Notes: generated from the letters alone by a model not told the origin. A stretch of 64,000 nt of DNA from Mycobacterium sp. Aquia_216 (GCF_026723865.1 NZ_CP113529.1:1426001-1490000), one strand, 5' to 3'. Positions 9,243-20,048 are shown, counted from the first letter of the stretch. A program made the numbers and translations.

Positions 9243-11117
9243 ATGGGGCAGCAGCTGCGTGAGGTCTACGGCGCGTCACTGTCCCCGGACGCCACCGCGT
9301 TCGCCCACATCGTCGACGACGGCGGCTACCCCCGCGCGGTGCAACGCTTTCTGCGCGGTTGGCGGGCCAGCTCGTCGCGGGACGTGGAGCTTCCGGTCGA
9401 AGGTCCGGTCTCTCGCGTCATTCACTCCCCGGACGGCCAGTGGCTGGCGTGTGAGGTAACGCTCGACGGGAGCGGATCCCGCGGCCAAATCTGGGTCGTC
9501 ACCACCGATCCCGATGACCGGATGGCCTGGCGCATCGACGCTGAAGAAGCGGGGACCGCCGAGCTGATCGCGTGGGACGGCACCTTGGTGGCGGCGATCC
9601 TGACCGGTGAGGACGGGGTTGGGCGGTCTTGCCTGATCGATCCGACCGACGGTCGTCACACCGTGCTGGACCGTCGATCCGGTGGTCGGCTGGTCGATGC
9701 CTGGGCCGGTGCGTCACTGATTCGGGTCGGCCCGCGCGGCTACCACGAGATGATCATGTTGTTCGGGCAGACCGAAATCGGCCTGCTCCCTTCCGATCCC
9801 GGCTCGACGACCGCCGAGGGGATCATTCTCGACGACCACCAACCGCGTCGTCTGCGCCATGGACAGTCCGGCGAGCAGACGAAGCTGTACTACCCGGGCA
9901 CCGGCGCCGACGGATACGTACGGGCACTGATCCGCAGCGACAATGGCTGTGAGCATGCCCGCTTGCTGGAAGTGACCGTCACGCTGGACGGCGTCAGCTA
10001 TATCGTGGTGGCCGAGCGCCCGGACTGCGACCTCGCCGAGTTCGCCGTCAGCGACGACGTGTCCACCGTCGCGCTACTGTGGAACCTGCAGGGCCGCAGC
10101 GAATTACAGATTCTCGAATACACCGATTACACACTGTCCGAGCCGATTCCGCTGCCCGGGCCGGTCGCGAGCGAGCTGTCCATCAGCGCGGGTGGCTCGA
10201 TGGTCGCGATGACCGTCGAGGGGCCCGACCTGCCGCGAACCGTCGAATTGGTCGACCCGCGGTCGCGCGAATGGGAAACCATCGACACCGAAGGCGCGCA
10301 CCCCGCGGTGATCCCCACCATCTTCGCCGAGCCGCAGACGATCACCGCGCGCGACGGGCTGCGCCTGAACGCTTGGTTGTACCGGCCGATGAAGGACGAA
10401 GCCGCGGCCGGCGCGGTCATCTTCCTGCACGGAGGTCCGGAAGGTCAGGCCCGGCCTGGTTACAACGACATCTTCTCGCAACTGGTGAACGACGGCTTTG
10501 TCGTGCTGACGCCGAATGTCCGCGGCTCCGGTGGTTTTGGGAAGACGTTCGTGCACGCGGACGACAAGGAAAAGCGCTTCGCCGCCATCGATGACGTCGC
10601 CGACTGCGCGAGCTACCTGATCGACAACGGCGTCGCCGAACCTCACCGCATTGCCTGTGCGGGCTGGTCGTACGGGGGTTACCTGACGCAGGCCGCGCTG
10701 ACGTTTCACCCCGACCTGTTCGCGGCGGGAATCAGTATCTGCGGAATGAGCGACCTGAGCACGTTCTACCGCAACACCGAGCCCTGGATCGCCGACTCCG
10801 CATACCCGGAATACGGCCATCCGATCGGCGAGCGCGAACTACTCGAGCAGCTGTCGCCCCTGCTGCGAGCCGACAAGTTGACGGCGCCGTTGTTGGTGGT
10901 GCACGGCGCCCATGACACCAACGTGCCGGTCAGCGAATCGGAGCAGATCGTCGACGCGCTGCGCCGGCTCGGTCGCGACGTGCGCTACCTGCTCTTCGAC
11001 AATGACGGACACGGCATCATCAAACGCGAGAATCGCGCAGCGCTGGCCGCGGCGATGGCGGAATGGATGATCAGGGCCTTCGACACCGCGAAAGGCGCCG
11101 GGCGGGAGTCGGCCTAG
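9243..11117 (+). CDS. S9 family (prolyl oligopeptidase-type) peptidase
   Basis: The ATG at 9243 gives 624 residues. The first ~370 form a beta-rich, propeller-like region. The C-terminal alpha/beta-hydrolase domain carries GWSYGGY with Ser476, HGAHDTNVP with Asp558 and NDGHGI with His590, a complete triad. The oxyanion region is FLHGGPEGQ. It starts four bases after the amidotransferase stop, so it belongs to the same operon, where it could trim, recycle or degrade the amidated peptide. No signal peptide is seen, so it is probably cytosolic. Its last bases overlap the convergent methyltransferase gene by 4. Confidence 0.9.
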   Translation: MGQQLREVYGASLSPDATAFAHIVDDGGYPRAVQRFLRGWRASSSRDVELPVEGPVSRVIHSPDGQWLACEVTLDGSGSRGQIWVVTTDPDDRMAWRIDAEEAGTAELIAWDGTLVAAILTGEDGVGRSCLIDPTDGRHTVLDRRSGGRLVDAWAGASLIRVGPRGYHEMIMLFGQTEIGLLPSDPGSTTAEGIILDDHQPRRLRHGQSGEQTKLYYPGTGADGYVRALIRSDNGCEHARLLEVTVTLDGVSYIVVAERPDCDLAEFAVSDDVSTVALLWNLQGRSELQILEYTDYTLSEPIPLPGPVASELSISAGGSMVAMTVEGPDLPRTVELVDPRSREWETIDTEGAHPAVIPTIFAEPQTITARDGLRLNAWLYRPMKDEAAAGAVIFLHGGPEGQARPGYNDIFSQLVNDGFVVLTPNVRGSGGFGKTFVHADDKEKRFAAIDDVADCASYLIDNGVAEPHRIACAGWSYGGYLTQAALTFHPDLFAAGISICGMSDLSTFYRNTEPWIADSAYPEYGHPIGERELLEQLSPLLRADKLTAPLLVVHGAHDTNVPVSESEQIVDALRRLGRDVRYLLFDNDGHGIIKRENRAALAAAMAEWMIRAFDTAKGAGRESA

Positions 11118-12046
11118 CTGCGCGTGGCGGTGACGTATTGCAGCGCCGACAGCGTCTCCTGTTTATCGGGTGCGGCCGGCCTCGGCGGCAGCGAAACACC
11201 ATAGTTCGCAGCTAAATCCGCGACCCCGCTGGCGGCTGTCTGCCAGCCGTGCGAGCGCAGGTATTCGACCACGTCGTTGCGGTCACCCGCATACCAGAGG
11301 TCGGTCATTTCGATGTCGAAGCCGTGTTCGCGCCACTGCTCGGTGACCTCACGCATGCGGTCGGCCATCGTCCGTACGGCGTCACCCGCGCCCTGCACGT
11401 TTTCGGTGGCTAACTGACTTCCCGGCGCGCTGAGCTCGGTTATGTTGTCCAGCAGCCGATCCTGGGCCTCGGGCGGCAAGAACGGCAGCAGACCCTCGGC
11501 GCTCCACGCGGTCGGTTCGCCGGAGTCCAGTCCCGCGGCGCGCAGCGCAGCGGGCCAGTCGTGGCGCAGGTCGACGGGCACCGCGCGCCGATCGGCGGTC
11601 GGGGTGGCGCCCAGCTCGGCCAGGGTCGCGCTTTTGAACTCGATGACTTGGGACTGGTCGATCTCGAACACCGTCGTTCCGTCCGGCCAGGGCAGGCGGT
11701 AGGCGCGGGCGTCCAGCCCCGAAGCCAAGATCACCACCTGGCGGACGCCCGCGGCGGCCGCGGTCACGAAGAAGTCGTCGAAGAACCGGGTGCGAATGCC
11801 CATCATGTCGGCCATCCCCAGCATCCCGAAGTCGCCGTTGTCGTCGACCCCGGCCGGATCCAATTCGCCGCTGGCCAGTCGAGTGAAGAAGTCCACGCCG
11901 ACGGCGCGCACCAGCGGCTCGGCGAACGGGTCGTTGATCAGTGGCTGGGGGGCGCGGGTGGCCAGCGCGCGGCCCACCGCCACGCCGGTTGCGGTGGCTC
12001 CCACGCCATTTCCCAGGTCCCAGGTGTCGTCATCCGTGCGTGCCAT
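11114..12046 (-). CDS. Class I SAM-dependent methyltransferase, TIGR00027/LCM family
   Basis: The 310-residue protein starts [20 protein letters not shown] with a strong GGAGGGGCG just upstream; longer upstream readings lack support. It has the hallmarks of the large mycobacterial family of putative S-adenosylmethionine-dependent methyltransferases related to leucine carboxyl methyltransferases: [12 protein letters not shown], the SAM site [20 protein letters not shown] and a FEIDQ motif. Natural substrates of this family are mostly unknown. It is convergent with the S9 peptidase (4-base overlap) and divergent from nnrE/D with a 93-base shared promoter region. Confidence 0.88.
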   Translation of the reverse strand: MARTDDDTWDLGNGVGATATGVAVGRALATRAPQPLINDPFAEPLVRAVGVDFFTRLASGELDPAGVDDNGDFGMLGMADMMGIRTRFFDDFFVTAAAAGVRQVVILASGLDARAYRLPWPDGTTVFEIDQSQVIEFKSATLAELGATPTADRRAVPVDLRHDWPAALRAAGLDSGEPTAWSAEGLLPFLPPEAQDRLLDNITELSAPGSQLATENVQGAGDAVRTMADRMREVTEQWREHGFDIEMTDLWYAGDRNDVVEYLRSHGWQTAASGVADLAANYGVSLPPRPAAPDKQETLSALQYVTATRS

Positions 12047-12139
12047 CGCCCCTCCAATTCGTCGCTCCCACCGAATGTACGGACGGCTCCTGAACGAGCG
12101 CTGTGCGCAAACACAGGCGAGCATGGAATGCTGAATTCG

Positions 12140-13570
12140 ATGCGGCATTACTACTCCGTAGATGCGATCCGCGACGCCGAAGCACCGCTGCTGGCCAGCC
12201 TGCCCGACGGCGCCCTGATGAAGCGTGCCGCCTTCGGGCTGGCCACCGAGATCATCGGCGAGCTAACGGCCCGTACGGGCGGGGTTGCCGGCCGACGGGT
12301 ATGCGCGGTCGTCGGCTCGGGCGACAACGGCGGCGACGCGCTGTGGGCGGCGACCTTCCTGCTGCGTCGCGGTGCGGCCGCGGATGCGATCCTGCTCAGC
12401 CCGGACCACACCCACCGCGAGGGCCTGGCCGCCTTCCGCAAGGCCGGCGGCCGCGTCGTGGACAGTGTCTCGACGACAACCGATCTCGTGATCGATGGGG
12501 TGGTCGGGATCTCCGGCTCGGGTCCGCTGCGGCCGGCCGCGGCCGAGGTGTTCGCCGCGGTTGACGAGCAGGGCATCCCGGTGGTTGCCGTCGACATCCC
12601 CAGTGGCATCGACGTGGCGACCGGCGCGATCACCGGGCCCGCGGTGCACGCCGCGGCAACCGTGACTTTCGGCGGCCTCAAGCCCGTGCACGCGCTGGCC
12701 GACTGTGGCGACATCACGCTGGTCGACATCGGGCTCAGATTGCCGGAGGCCTCGAAAACATCAGTGCTGGGATTCGAGGCCGGCGACGTCGCCGCCCGCT
12801 GGCCGGTGCCGGGTCCGCACGACGACAAGTACACGCAGGGAGTGACCGGCGTCCTGGCCGGCTCATCCACGTACCCGGGCGCCGCGGTGCTGTGTACCGG
12901 CGCCGCGGTCGCGGCCACCTCGGGCATGGTCCGCTACGCGGGCAGCGGACACAGCCAGGTGCTCGCGGTATGGCCCGAGGTCATCGCGACACCCACCGCC
13001 GCGGCGGCCGGGCGAGTGCAGGCCTGGGTTGTCGGGCCGGGCTTGGGCACCGATGACGTCGGCGCCGCCGCGTTGTGGTTCGCACTGGACACCGACCTGC
13101 CGGTGCTGGTGGACGCCGACGGGCTGACCATTCTGGCGGCTCACCCCGAGTTGGTGGCCAACCGCCGCGCGCCGACCCTGCTGACCCCGCACGCGGGGGA
13201 GTTCGCCCGGTTGGCCGGGGCGCCGCCCGGGGACGACCGGATCTCGGCCTGCCGCAAGCTGGCCGACATGTTCGGCGCCACCGTGCTGCTCAAGGGGAAT
13301 GTCACCGTCATCGCCGACCCCGGCGGCCCGGTCTACCTGAACCCGGCCGGGCAGTCCTGGGCGGCCACCGCAGGGTCCGGTGACGTGCTGTCCGGGATGA
13401 TCGGCGCGCTGCTGGCGGCGGGACTGCCACCGGCAGAGGCGGCCGCTGCCGGCGCCTTCGTCCACGCGCACGCCGCGGCGCTGTCGGCCGCCGACCCGGG
13501 CCCCGGTGAGGCGCCCACTTCGGCGTCGCGCATCGTCGGCCATATCCGCGCCGCCCTGGCCGCCCTGTAA
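12140..13570 (+). CDS. nnrD: Bifunctional NAD(P)H-hydrate epimerase / ADP-dependent dehydratase
   Basis: A 476-residue repair enzyme for hydrated NAD(P)H, closely resembling Rv3433c as I remember it. The N-terminal half (about 1-215) is the YjeF_N epimerase, with [15 protein letters not shown] and [12 protein letters not shown]. The C-terminal half (about 225-476) is the YjeF_C dehydratase, with [23 protein letters not shown] and the ATP-site AGSGDVLSG. The ATG at 12140 ([14 protein letters not shown]) matches the family start; ATG 12128 is an in-frame alternative adding four residues. The protein is cytosolic. gadB follows after 27 bases and is likely co-transcribed. Confidence 0.95.
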   Translation: MRHYYSVDAIRDAEAPLLASLPDGALMKRAAFGLATEIIGELTARTGGVAGRRVCAVVGSGDNGGDALWAATFLLRRGAAADAILLSPDHTHREGLAAFRKAGGRVVDSVSTTTDLVIDGVVGISGSGPLRPAAAEVFAAVDEQGIPVVAVDIPSGIDVATGAITGPAVHAAATVTFGGLKPVHALADCGDITLVDIGLRLPEASKTSVLGFEAGDVAARWPVPGPHDDKYTQGVTGVLAGSSTYPGAAVLCTGAAVAATSGMVRYAGSGHSQVLAVWPEVIATPTAAAAGRVQAWVVGPGLGTDDVGAAALWFALDTDLPVLVDADGLTILAAHPELVANRRAPTLLTPHAGEFARLAGAPPGDDRISACRKLADMFGATVLLKGNVTVIADPGGPVYLNPAGQSWAATAGSGDVLSGMIGALLAAGLPPAEAAAAGAFVHAHAAALSAADPGPGEAPTSASRIVGHIRAALAAL

Positions 13571-13597
13571 TAGACCCTGCCAACATAAGGAACCGCC

Positions 13598-14983
13598 GTG
13601 ACCCTGAGCCACCCGTCCGTGCCCGCGCATTCCATCGCCCCGGCCTACACCGGCCGCATGTTCACCACGCCGGTACCGGCGCTGCGGCTGCCCGAGGAGT
13701 CGATGGATCCGGAGGCCGCCTACCGCTTCATCCACGACGAGCTGATGCTCGACGGCAGTTCTCGGCTGAACCTGGCGACCTTCGTCACCACCTGGATGGA
13801 TCCCGAGGCCGGAAGGCTGATGGCCGAGACGTTCGACAAGAACATGATCGACAAGGACGAATATCCGGCCACCGCGGCCATCGAGCAACGCTGCGTCTGC
13901 ATGGTGGCCGACCTCTTTCATGCCGATCATCTGCGCGATGACGATCCGTCCAGCGCCATCGGGGCCTCCACCATCGGCTCCAGTGAGGCGGTGATGCTGG
14001 GTGGCCTGGCCCTGAAATGGCGCTGGCGGGAAAAGGTCGGTAAGGACTGGAAGGGCCGCACCCCCAATCTGGTGATGGGCTCCAACGTCCAGGTGGTGTG
14101 GGAGAAGTTCTGCCGGTACTTCGATGTCGAACCGCGTTACCTGCCGATGGAGGAGGGACGCTACGTGATCACGCCGGAACAGGTCGTCGACGCAGTCGAC
14201 GAGGACACCATCGGGGTGGTGACGATCCTGGGCACCACCTACACGGGCGAGCTCGAGCCGACTGCCGAAATCTGCGCGGCGTTGGACAAACTGGCGGCCG
14301 ACGGGGGCGTGGATGTTCCGGTGCACGTCGACGCCGCCAGCGGGGGCTTCGTGGTGCCCTTCCTGCACCCGGAGCTGAAGTGGGACTTCCGGCTGCCCCG
14401 GGTGGTGTCGATCAACGTCAGCGGCCACAAGTACGGGCTGACCTACCCCGGTATCGGGTTCGTGGTGTGGCGCAGCCAGGAGTATCTGCCCGAGGACCTG
14501 GTCTTTCGGGTCAACTACCTGGGTGGCGACATGCCGACCTTCACGCTGAACTTCTCGCGCGCCGGCAACCAGGTGATCGGCCAGTACTACAACTTCCTGC
14601 GGCTGGGCCGCGAGGGCTACATCCAGGTCATGCAGTCGCTGTCGTCGACCGCGCGATGGTTGGGTGAACAGTTGCGCGTCGGCGACCACTGCGAGCTGAT
14701 CTCCGACGGATCGGCGATTCCGGTGGTCAGCTTCCGGCTGGCCCGCGGCCTGGGTTACACCGAGTTCGACGTCTCCCACGAGCTGCGCGGTTACGGCTGG
14801 CAGGTGCCCGCCTACACCATGCCCGACAACGCCACCGACGTCTCAGTGCTGCGCATCGTGGTGCGCGAGGGCCTGTCCGCGGACCTGGCCCGGGCCCTGC
14901 ACGACGACGCCCGCACCGCACTGGCCTCGCTGGACAAGCTCAAGCCCCGCGGGCACTACACCGCCGAGCACTTCGCACACTAA
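13598..14983 (+). CDS. gadB: Glutamate decarboxylase
   Basis: A 461-residue PLP enzyme that converts glutamate to GABA and CO2, consuming a proton. The PLP lysine is Lys278 in SINVSGHKYGL, and HVDAASGG (Asp245) contacts the cofactor. The length equals that of M. tuberculosis GadB. The start is GTG 13598, with AAGGA about 6 bases upstream. No partner glutamate/GABA antiporter is visible, so a role in acid resistance is unproven; a GABA-shunt role is equally possible. It sits between nnrD and alr. M. tuberculosis has extra genes between gadB and alr that are missing here. Confidence 0.95.
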   Translation: MTLSHPSVPAHSIAPAYTGRMFTTPVPALRLPEESMDPEAAYRFIHDELMLDGSSRLNLATFVTTWMDPEAGRLMAETFDKNMIDKDEYPATAAIEQRCVCMVADLFHADHLRDDDPSSAIGASTIGSSEAVMLGGLALKWRWREKVGKDWKGRTPNLVMGSNVQVVWEKFCRYFDVEPRYLPMEEGRYVITPEQVVDAVDEDTIGVVTILGTTYTGELEPTAEICAALDKLAADGGVDVPVHVDAASGGFVVPFLHPELKWDFRLPRVVSINVSGHKYGLTYPGIGFVVWRSQEYLPEDLVFRVNYLGGDMPTFTLNFSRAGNQVIGQYYNFLRLGREGYIQVMQSLSSTARWLGEQLRVGDHCELISDGSAIPVVSFRLARGLGYTEFDVSHELRGYGWQVPAYTMPDNATDVSVLRIVVREGLSADLARALHDDARTALASLDKLKPRGHYTAEHFAH

Positions 14984-15022
14984 AACCCTTTCCACCGCGG
15001 CACGGTTTCGGCTTCTGGGACA

Positions 15023-16198
15023 ATGGCGGCCGTGGCAGTTACGCCGATATCCCTGACGCCGGGCGTCCTTGCGGAGGCCGTGGTGGACCTGGGTGCAATT
15101 GCACACAACGTCCGGGTGCTGCGTGAGCACGCCGGCTCCGCTCAGCTGATGGCTGTCGTCAAGGCCGACGGTTACGGGCACGGCGCCATCCGGGTTGCCC
15201 ACGCCGCATTGGCCGCCGGCGCGGCCGAGCTGGGTGTGGCGACCGTCGACGAAGCCTTGGCGCTGCGCGCCGACGGCATCACCGCACCGGTGCTGGCCTG
15301 GCTGCATCCCCCCGGCCTCGACTTCGGGCCCGCGCTGATGGCCAACGTGGAGATCGCGGTGTCCTCGGTGCGGCAACTCGACGAGTTGCTCGATGCGGTG
15401 CGCCGGACCGGCCGGACCGCGACCGTGAGCGTCAAGGTCGACACTGGGCTGAACCGCAACGGTGTGGCCCCGGGCCAGTACGCGGCGATGCTGACCGCGT
15501 TGCGCCAGGCCGTCGCCGAGGACGCCATCCGGTTGCGAGGGCTGATGTCGCACATGGTTTTCGCCGACCAACCGGACAACTCCATCAATGATGTTCAGTC
15601 CCAACGGTTCCGCGAGATGCTGGCCGAGGCGCAGAACCAGGGCGTGCGATTCGAGATCGCCCACCTGTCGAATTCGTCGGCCACGATGTCTCGTCGCGAC
15701 CTCGCCTTCGACATGGTGCGGCCCGGGATCGCGGTTTACGGCCTGAGTCCCGTTCCCGAGCTCGGCGACATGGGCCTGGTGCCCGCGATGACGGTGAAAT
15801 GTGCTGTCGCGCTGGTCAAGTCGGTTCGCGCCGGCGAGGGTGTTTCGTACGCCCACACCTGGATCGCGAAGCAGGACACCACCGTGGCGCTGATGCCGAT
15901 CGGATACGCCGACGGTGTCTTCCGATCGCTGGGCGGGCGGCTCGACGTGCTGATCAACGGCAGGCGACGGCCCGGCATCGGGCGAATCTGCATGGACCAA
16001 TTCCTTGTCGACCTCGGTCCCGGTCAGGCCGACGTGGCTGAAGGTGACGAGGCAATCCTGTTCGGTCCCGGCGGCAACGGTGAATCCACCGCACAGGATT
16101 GGGCCGATCTGCTCGGCACCATTCACTACGAAGTGGTCACCAGCCCACGGGGGCGCATCACCAGGACCTACCGCGAGGCCGAAACCGTTGAACGATGA
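15023..16198 (+). CDS. alr: Alanine racemase
   Basis: A 391-residue PLP enzyme that interconverts L- and D-alanine for peptidoglycan; cytosolic. The PLP lysine is Lys47 in [11 protein letters not shown], and the second catalytic base is Tyr276 in [22 protein letters not shown] is the conserved C-terminal motif. There is no clear Shine-Dalgarno before ATG 15023; an in-frame GTG at 15032 is an alternative. The next gene overlaps its last 11 bases, which suggests a long operon from alr through tsaD. Confidence 0.96.
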   Translation: MAAVAVTPISLTPGVLAEAVVDLGAIAHNVRVLREHAGSAQLMAVVKADGYGHGAIRVAHAALAAGAAELGVATVDEALALRADGITAPVLAWLHPPGLDFGPALMANVEIAVSSVRQLDELLDAVRRTGRTATVSVKVDTGLNRNGVAPGQYAAMLTALRQAVAEDAIRLRGLMSHMVFADQPDNSINDVQSQRFREMLAEAQNQGVRFEIAHLSNSSATMSRRDLAFDMVRPGIAVYGLSPVPELGDMGLVPAMTVKCAVALVKSVRAGEGVSYAHTWIAKQDTTVALMPIGYADGVFRSLGGRLDVLINGRRRPGIGRICMDQFLVDLGPGQADVAEGDEAILFGPGGNGESTAQDWADLLGTIHYEVVTSPRGRITRTYREAETVER

Positions 16199-17303
16199 GG
16201 AAACTCGCAGGCGCCAGCGGGAAAGGGCTTGGCTTGCGGGAGGGGCGGGGCTGACCGCGGTCGCCACCATCGTCGGCGCTTCGGTCCGCCGGTCGATGAC
16301 CCAGCGGGTCACTCTCGTCGAAGATCCTTATGCGGACGAGGATTTCGAACGCATGGACAGCGATCGCAGCTATGTGGTGACCACGCCCGACGGCGTGCCC
16401 TTGGCGGTCCGTGAAGTCGGCCCGATCGACGCCCCGCTGACCATGGTCTTCGTGCATGGATTCTGCTTGCGGATGGGCTCCTTCTACTTTCAGCGCAAGC
16501 GGCTCGCCGAGAAATGGGGACCGCGAGTGCGTATGGTCTTCTACGACCAGCGCGGGCACGGCCGCTCCGGCGAGGCTTCGCCCGAGACCTACACACTGAC
16601 CCAGCTGGGGCAGGATCTGCAAAGCCTCCTGACCACTGTCGCAGCACGCGGCGTGATCGTATTGGTCGGCCACTCGATGGGCGGCATGACGGTGTTATCG
16701 CATGCGCGGCAGTACCCCGAGCACTACGGCGACCGGATCGTCGGTGCCGCACTGATTTCCTCTGCCGCCGAGGGAGTTACCCGATCCCCGCTGGGCGAGA
16801 TCCTGAAAAACCCTGCGGTGGAAGCGTTCCGGTTCACGGCACGATCGGCCCCTAAGCTGATGCACCGCGGCCGCAATGTGTCGCGTGCACTCATCGCGCC
16901 GATTCTGCGGGCCGCGTCCTACAGCGATCTGCACGTTAGCCGCAGCCTCGACGCGTTCTCCCAGCGGATGATGAACGGCACCCCGATCCCCACTCTGGTG
17001 GGATTCCTGCAGGCGCTGGAGGTGCACGACGAAACCGCCGGGTTGTGGACTCTGCTGAGAATCCCGACGATGATCGCTTGCGGCGACCACGATCTGATCA
17101 CGCCGGACGAGTATTCGAGGAGGATGGCCGCCTCGTTGCCGCGATCGGAGCTGGTCATCGTCGGCGGGGCCAGTCACCTGGCCCTGCTGGACAAGCCCGA
17201 GGCCATCAATGACGGACTGGTGCGGCTGGTCAACCGGGCCATTCCGGGCAGAATGACCTTGTGGTACCGGCGAACCCGAGAACGGTTGCGGCGCCGTGGC
17301 TGA
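16188..17303 (+). CDS. Alpha/beta hydrolase, membrane-anchored or exported
   Basis: TTG 16188, with GAGG 9 bases upstream, gives a 371-residue protein ([13 protein letters not shown]) that overlaps alr by 11 bases. An N-terminal hydrophobic stretch ([16 protein letters not shown]) follows a basic head, so it may be anchored or exported. The catalytic triad is visible: GHSMGG with Ser163, [10 protein letters not shown] with Asp300 or 302, and GASHLAL with His330. Substrate is unknown; an esterase, lipase or epoxide-hydrolase-like role is possible. It sits between alr and tsaE, an arrangement I recall in other mycobacteria. Confidence 0.85.
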   Translation: MNDEETRRRQRERAWLAGGAGLTAVATIVGASVRRSMTQRVTLVEDPYADEDFERMDSDRSYVVTTPDGVPLAVREVGPIDAPLTMVFVHGFCLRMGSFYFQRKRLAEKWGPRVRMVFYDQRGHGRSGEASPETYTLTQLGQDLQSLLTTVAARGVIVLVGHSMGGMTVLSHARQYPEHYGDRIVGAALISSAAEGVTRSPLGEILKNPAVEAFRFTARSAPKLMHRGRNVSRALIAPILRAASYSDLHVSRSLDAFSQRMMNGTPIPTLVGFLQALEVHDETAGLWTLLRIPTMIACGDHDLITPDEYSRRMAASLPRSELVIVGGASHLALLDKPEAINDGLVRLVNRAIPGRMTLWYRRTRERLRRRG

Positions 17304-17769
17304 GCGGCGCTCGGGTTCGGGCACGGCCACCTGCGAACGCGTCGAGGACACGATTGCGCTCGGGTCGCAGTTGGGCCAGCAGCTGCGCGCCGGGGACGTC
17401 GTTGTGCTCTCCGGTCCGCTTGGAGCGGGAAAAACCGTGTTGGCCAAGGGAATTGCCGCGGCGATGGACGTCGACGGTCCGGTCACGTCACCGACGTACG
17501 TGTTGGCCCGGGTGCACCCGGCGCGACGGGCGGGCGCGCCGGCGATGATTCACGTCGACGTCTACCGGCTGCTCGACCACCAGGGTGCCGACCTGCTCGG
17601 CGAACTCGACTCGCTGGATCTCGACACTGACCTGCAGGATGCGGTCGTCGTGGTGGAGTGGGGCGAGGGCCTTGCCGAACGCCTCTCCGAAACTCATCTC
17701 GACATCAGGCTGGAGCGTGTCAGCCACTCCGACGTGCGCATCGCGACCTGGAAGTGGAACTGTTCGTGA
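17296..17769 (+). CDS. tsaE: tRNA t6A-modification ATPase TsaE
   Basis: A 157-residue P-loop protein with Walker A GPLGAGKT at 40-47 and a SPTYVLARVH motif typical of TsaE/YjeE. TsaE supports the TsaB-TsaD complex that places threonylcarbamoyl on A37 of ANN-reading tRNAs. GTG 17296 overlaps the hydrolase gene by 8 bases, and its stop overlaps the tsaB start by 4 bases (GTGA), so translation is probably coupled. Function is assigned from family motifs and the tsaB/rimI/tsaD neighbours. Confidence 0.95.
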   Translation: MAERRSGSGTATCERVEDTIALGSQLGQQLRAGDVVVLSGPLGAGKTVLAKGIAAAMDVDGPVTSPTYVLARVHPARRAGAPAMIHVDVYRLLDHQGADLLGELDSLDLDTDLQDAVVVVEWGEGLAERLSETHLDIRLERVSHSDVRIATWKWNCS

Positions 17770-18440
17770 GTCTGATTCTTGCCCTGGACACCGCCACCCC
17801 GGCCGTCACGGCCGGCCTGGTCCGGCTGCCCGACCACACGGTCCTGGCCGAACGGGTCACTGTCGACGCACGGGCGCACGCCGAACGGCTCACTCCCAAC
17901 GTGCTGGCCGCGCTGGCGGATGCCGCGCTGACGATGACCGACCTGGACGCGGTCGTGATCGGCTGTGGCCCCGGCCCCTTTACGGGTCTGCGGGCCGGGA
18001 TGGCCAGCGCCGCGGCTTACGGGCATGCGCTGGACATCCCGGTGCACGGCGTGTGCAGCCTGGACGCCATCGGCGTGCTCACCAGCGGTGACGTGCTGGT
18101 GGTCACCGACGCCCGCCGCCGCGAGGTCTACTGGGCCCGCTACCGCGACGGGGTCCGTACCGACGGCCCGGCGGTGAGCGCCCCCGCCGACGTCGACCCC
18201 GGCGCGGCCCAGGCGGTCGCCGGCTCGCCCGAACACGCGGCGCTGTTCGGTCTGCCGGTCTGCGAGCCCGTCCACCCGACGCCGGCCGGCCTGGTGCGCG
18301 CGGTGACGATGCCGGCCGGAACGGCGGGAGGAGCCGCGCCATCAGCCTCCGCGGTGCCCGACTGGTCCGCCGACCCGGCGCCGCTGGTGGCGTTGTATCT
18401 GCGCCGTCCGGACGCCAAGCCCCTGGCGGCCCGCCAATGA
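17766..18440 (+). CDS. tsaB: t6A-modification scaffold protein TsaB
   Basis: A 224-residue actin-like (ASKHA) fold protein starting VSLILALDTATPAVTAGL, with GCGPGPFTGLRAGMA as the conserved TsaB motif. It partners TsaD in making t6A. The start at GTG 17766 is fixed by the N-terminal LALDTAT motif and the GTGA overlap with tsaE. Its stop overlaps the rimI ATG by 4 bases. The C-terminal part is less conserved and Ala/Pro rich. Confidence 0.95.
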   Translation: MSLILALDTATPAVTAGLVRLPDHTVLAERVTVDARAHAERLTPNVLAALADAALTMTDLDAVVIGCGPGPFTGLRAGMASAAAYGHALDIPVHGVCSLDAIGVLTSGDVLVVTDARRREVYWARYRDGVRTDGPAVSAPADVDPGAAQAVAGSPEHAALFGLPVCEPVHPTPAGLVRAVTMPAGTAGGAAPSASAVPDWSADPAPLVALYLRRPDAKPLAARQ

Positions 18441-18904
18441 CCGACTGCAGCGAGCTCGTCACGATCGGCGCCCTGACAGGCGCCGACGCCGAGCGGTGCG
18501 CGCAGCTGGAAGCTCAGCTGTTCGACGGCGACGACCCTTGGCCGGCGGCGGCGTTCAACCGCGAATTGGCAAGCGTCCACAACCATTACGTGGGCGCACG
18601 CAGCGGGAGCACGCTCGTTGGCTACGCGGGCATCTCCAGGCTGGGCCGCAGACCGCCGTTCGAATACGAGGTGCACACCATCGGCGTCGACCCGGCCTTC
18701 CAGGGCAAGGGCATCGGCCGCCGGCTGCTCGACGAGCTGCTGGGATTCGCCGACGGCGGTGTCGTCTACCTGGAGGTCCGTACCGACAACGAGGCGGCCA
18801 TCGCGCTGTACCGCAGCGTGGGTTTCGAGCAGATCGGCCTGCGCAAGCGTTACTACCGAGTCAGCGGCGCCGATGCCTACACAATGCGGCGGGAAGCGCT
18901 ATGA
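18437..18904 (+). CDS. rimI: GNAT acetyltransferase RimI (ribosomal protein bS18 N-acetyltransferase type)
   Basis: A 155-residue GNAT protein. The acetyl-CoA site is [19 protein letters not shown], followed by [30 protein letters not shown], a close match to RimI. The classical role is N-terminal acetylation of ribosomal protein S18; broader Nt-acetylation is reported for actinobacterial relatives. ATG 18437 overlaps the tsaB stop. Its own stop overlaps the start of a 26-codon frame inside a MIRU-like repeat, which in turn overlaps the tsaD start. Confidence 0.93.
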   Translation: MTDCSELVTIGALTGADAERCAQLEAQLFDGDDPWPAAAFNRELASVHNHYVGARSGSTLVGYAGISRLGRRPPFEYEVHTIGVDPAFQGKGIGRRLLDELLGFADGGVVYLEVRTDNEAAIALYRSVGFEQIGLRKRYYRVSGADAYTMRREAL

Positions 18905-18981
18905 CGCGCGCCGGCGACGATGCAGAGCGAAGCGATGGGGTGGGGGCACCTCGCGCCGGTGGGGGAGAGTGGCGCCGATGA
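18901..18981 (+). repeat. MIRU-like intercistronic repeat with a 26-codon overlapping frame
   Basis: The 81 bases between rimI and tsaD contain GCGCGCCGGCGACGATGCAG and then AGCGAAGCGATG, the core I recall for mycobacterial interspersed repetitive units, although the distal half is diverged (GGGGTGGGGGCACC instead of the usual AGGAGGAGCGGC). As in classical MIRUs, a small frame begins at an ATG overlapping the rimI stop (18901) and ends at a TGA overlapping the tsaD ATG (18978). It encodes [20 protein letters not shown] plus six residues. It also supplies GGGGGAG upstream of tsaD. It probably couples translation between the genes rather than making a functional peptide. Confidence 0.7.
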
Positions 18982-20003
18982 CGATTGTCTTGGCTATCGA
19001 AACCTCTTGTGACGAAACAGGAGTCGGTATCGCACGGCTCGACGCCGACGGCACCGTCACACTGTTGGCCGACGAGGTGGCATCCAGCGTCGACGAGCAC
19101 GTCCGGTTCGGCGGCGTGGTCCCCGAGATCGCCTCCCGGGCACACCTGGAGGCGCTCGGCCCGGCCATGCGCCGCGCGCTGGCGGCCGCCGGCCTGAAAA
19201 GGCCCGACATCGTCGCCGCCACCATCGGGCCCGGGCTGGCGGGCGCCTTGTTGGTGGGAGTGGCTGCGGCCAAAGCGTATTCGGCCGCGTGGGGCGTTCC
19301 GTTCTACGCCGTGAACCACCTGGGCGGGCACCTGGCCGCCGATGTGTACGAGCACGGGCCGCTGCCCGAGTGTGTGGCACTGCTGGTGTCCGGCGGACAC
19401 ACGCATCTGCTGCACGTACGTTCGCTCGGCGAGCCGATCCTCGAACTGGGCAGCACCGTCGACGACGCCGCGGGCGAGGCCTACGACAAGGTGGCGCGGC
19501 TGCTGGGGCTGGGCTATCCGGGCGGGCGGGTGCTCGATGAGCTGGCCCGCACCGGCGACCCCGGCGCCATCGTGTTTCCGCGCGGCATGACCGGTCCCAG
19601 AGATGACCCGTCCATGTTCAGCTTCTCCGGCCTCAAGACCGCTGTCGCGCGGTATGTCGAGGGCCACCCGGACGCGGTGACGGCCGACATCGCCGCCGGA
19701 TTCCAGGAAGCGGTCGCCGACGTGCTGACCCGCAAGGCGGTGCGCGCGGCGACCGGGTTGGGCGTGCAGACCCTGCTGATCGCCGGGGGTGTGGCCGCCA
19801 ACTCGCGGCTGCGCGAGCTGGCCACCCGGCGCTGCGCCGAGGCGGGCCTGACGCTGCGCATCCCCGGGCCACGGCTCTGTACCGACAATGGCGCGATGAT
19901 CGCGTCGTTCGCCGCGCACCTGGTTGGGGCCGGCGCGGCGCCGTCACCGCTGGACGTGCCCAGCGACCCCGGACTGCCGGTGATAAAAAGCCAGGTGGGC
20001 TGA
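18978..20003 (+). CDS. tsaD: tRNA N6-adenosine threonylcarbamoyltransferase TsaD (Gcp)
   Basis: A 341-residue ASKHA-fold enzyme that transfers threonylcarbamoyl to tRNA A37 with TsaB and TsaE. It begins [18 protein letters not shown], which fixes the start at ATG 18978. [13 protein letters not shown] and [13 protein letters not shown] carry the metal-binding histidines. [22 protein letters not shown] and CTDNGAMIA are further family motifs. The length is close to the M. tuberculosis protein. It is the last gene of the tsaE-tsaB-rimI-tsaD group; groES follows after 241 bases with its own regulated promoter. Confidence 0.96.
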   Translation: MTIVLAIETSCDETGVGIARLDADGTVTLLADEVASSVDEHVRFGGVVPEIASRAHLEALGPAMRRALAAAGLKRPDIVAATIGPGLAGALLVGVAAAKAYSAAWGVPFYAVNHLGGHLAADVYEHGPLPECVALLVSGGHTHLLHVRSLGEPILELGSTVDDAAGEAYDKVARLLGLGYPGGRVLDELARTGDPGAIVFPRGMTGPRDDPSMFSFSGLKTAVARYVEGHPDAVTADIAAGFQEAVADVLTRKAVRAATGLGVQTLLIAGGVAANSRLRELATRRCAEAGLTLRIPGPRLCTDNGAMIASFAAHLVGAGAAPSPLDVPSDPGLPVIKSQVG

Positions 20004-20048
20004 GCTCACAGCATAAATTCGCGGGAAGCAGCGGGGCGGTCTTGAGTG

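Noticed and set aside
12863..14779. 638-codon minus-strand frame opposite nnrD and gadB
   Set aside because: Composition is Arg/His/Gly/Gln-rich as expected from antisense of high-GC coding DNA, and it spans two well-supported genes.
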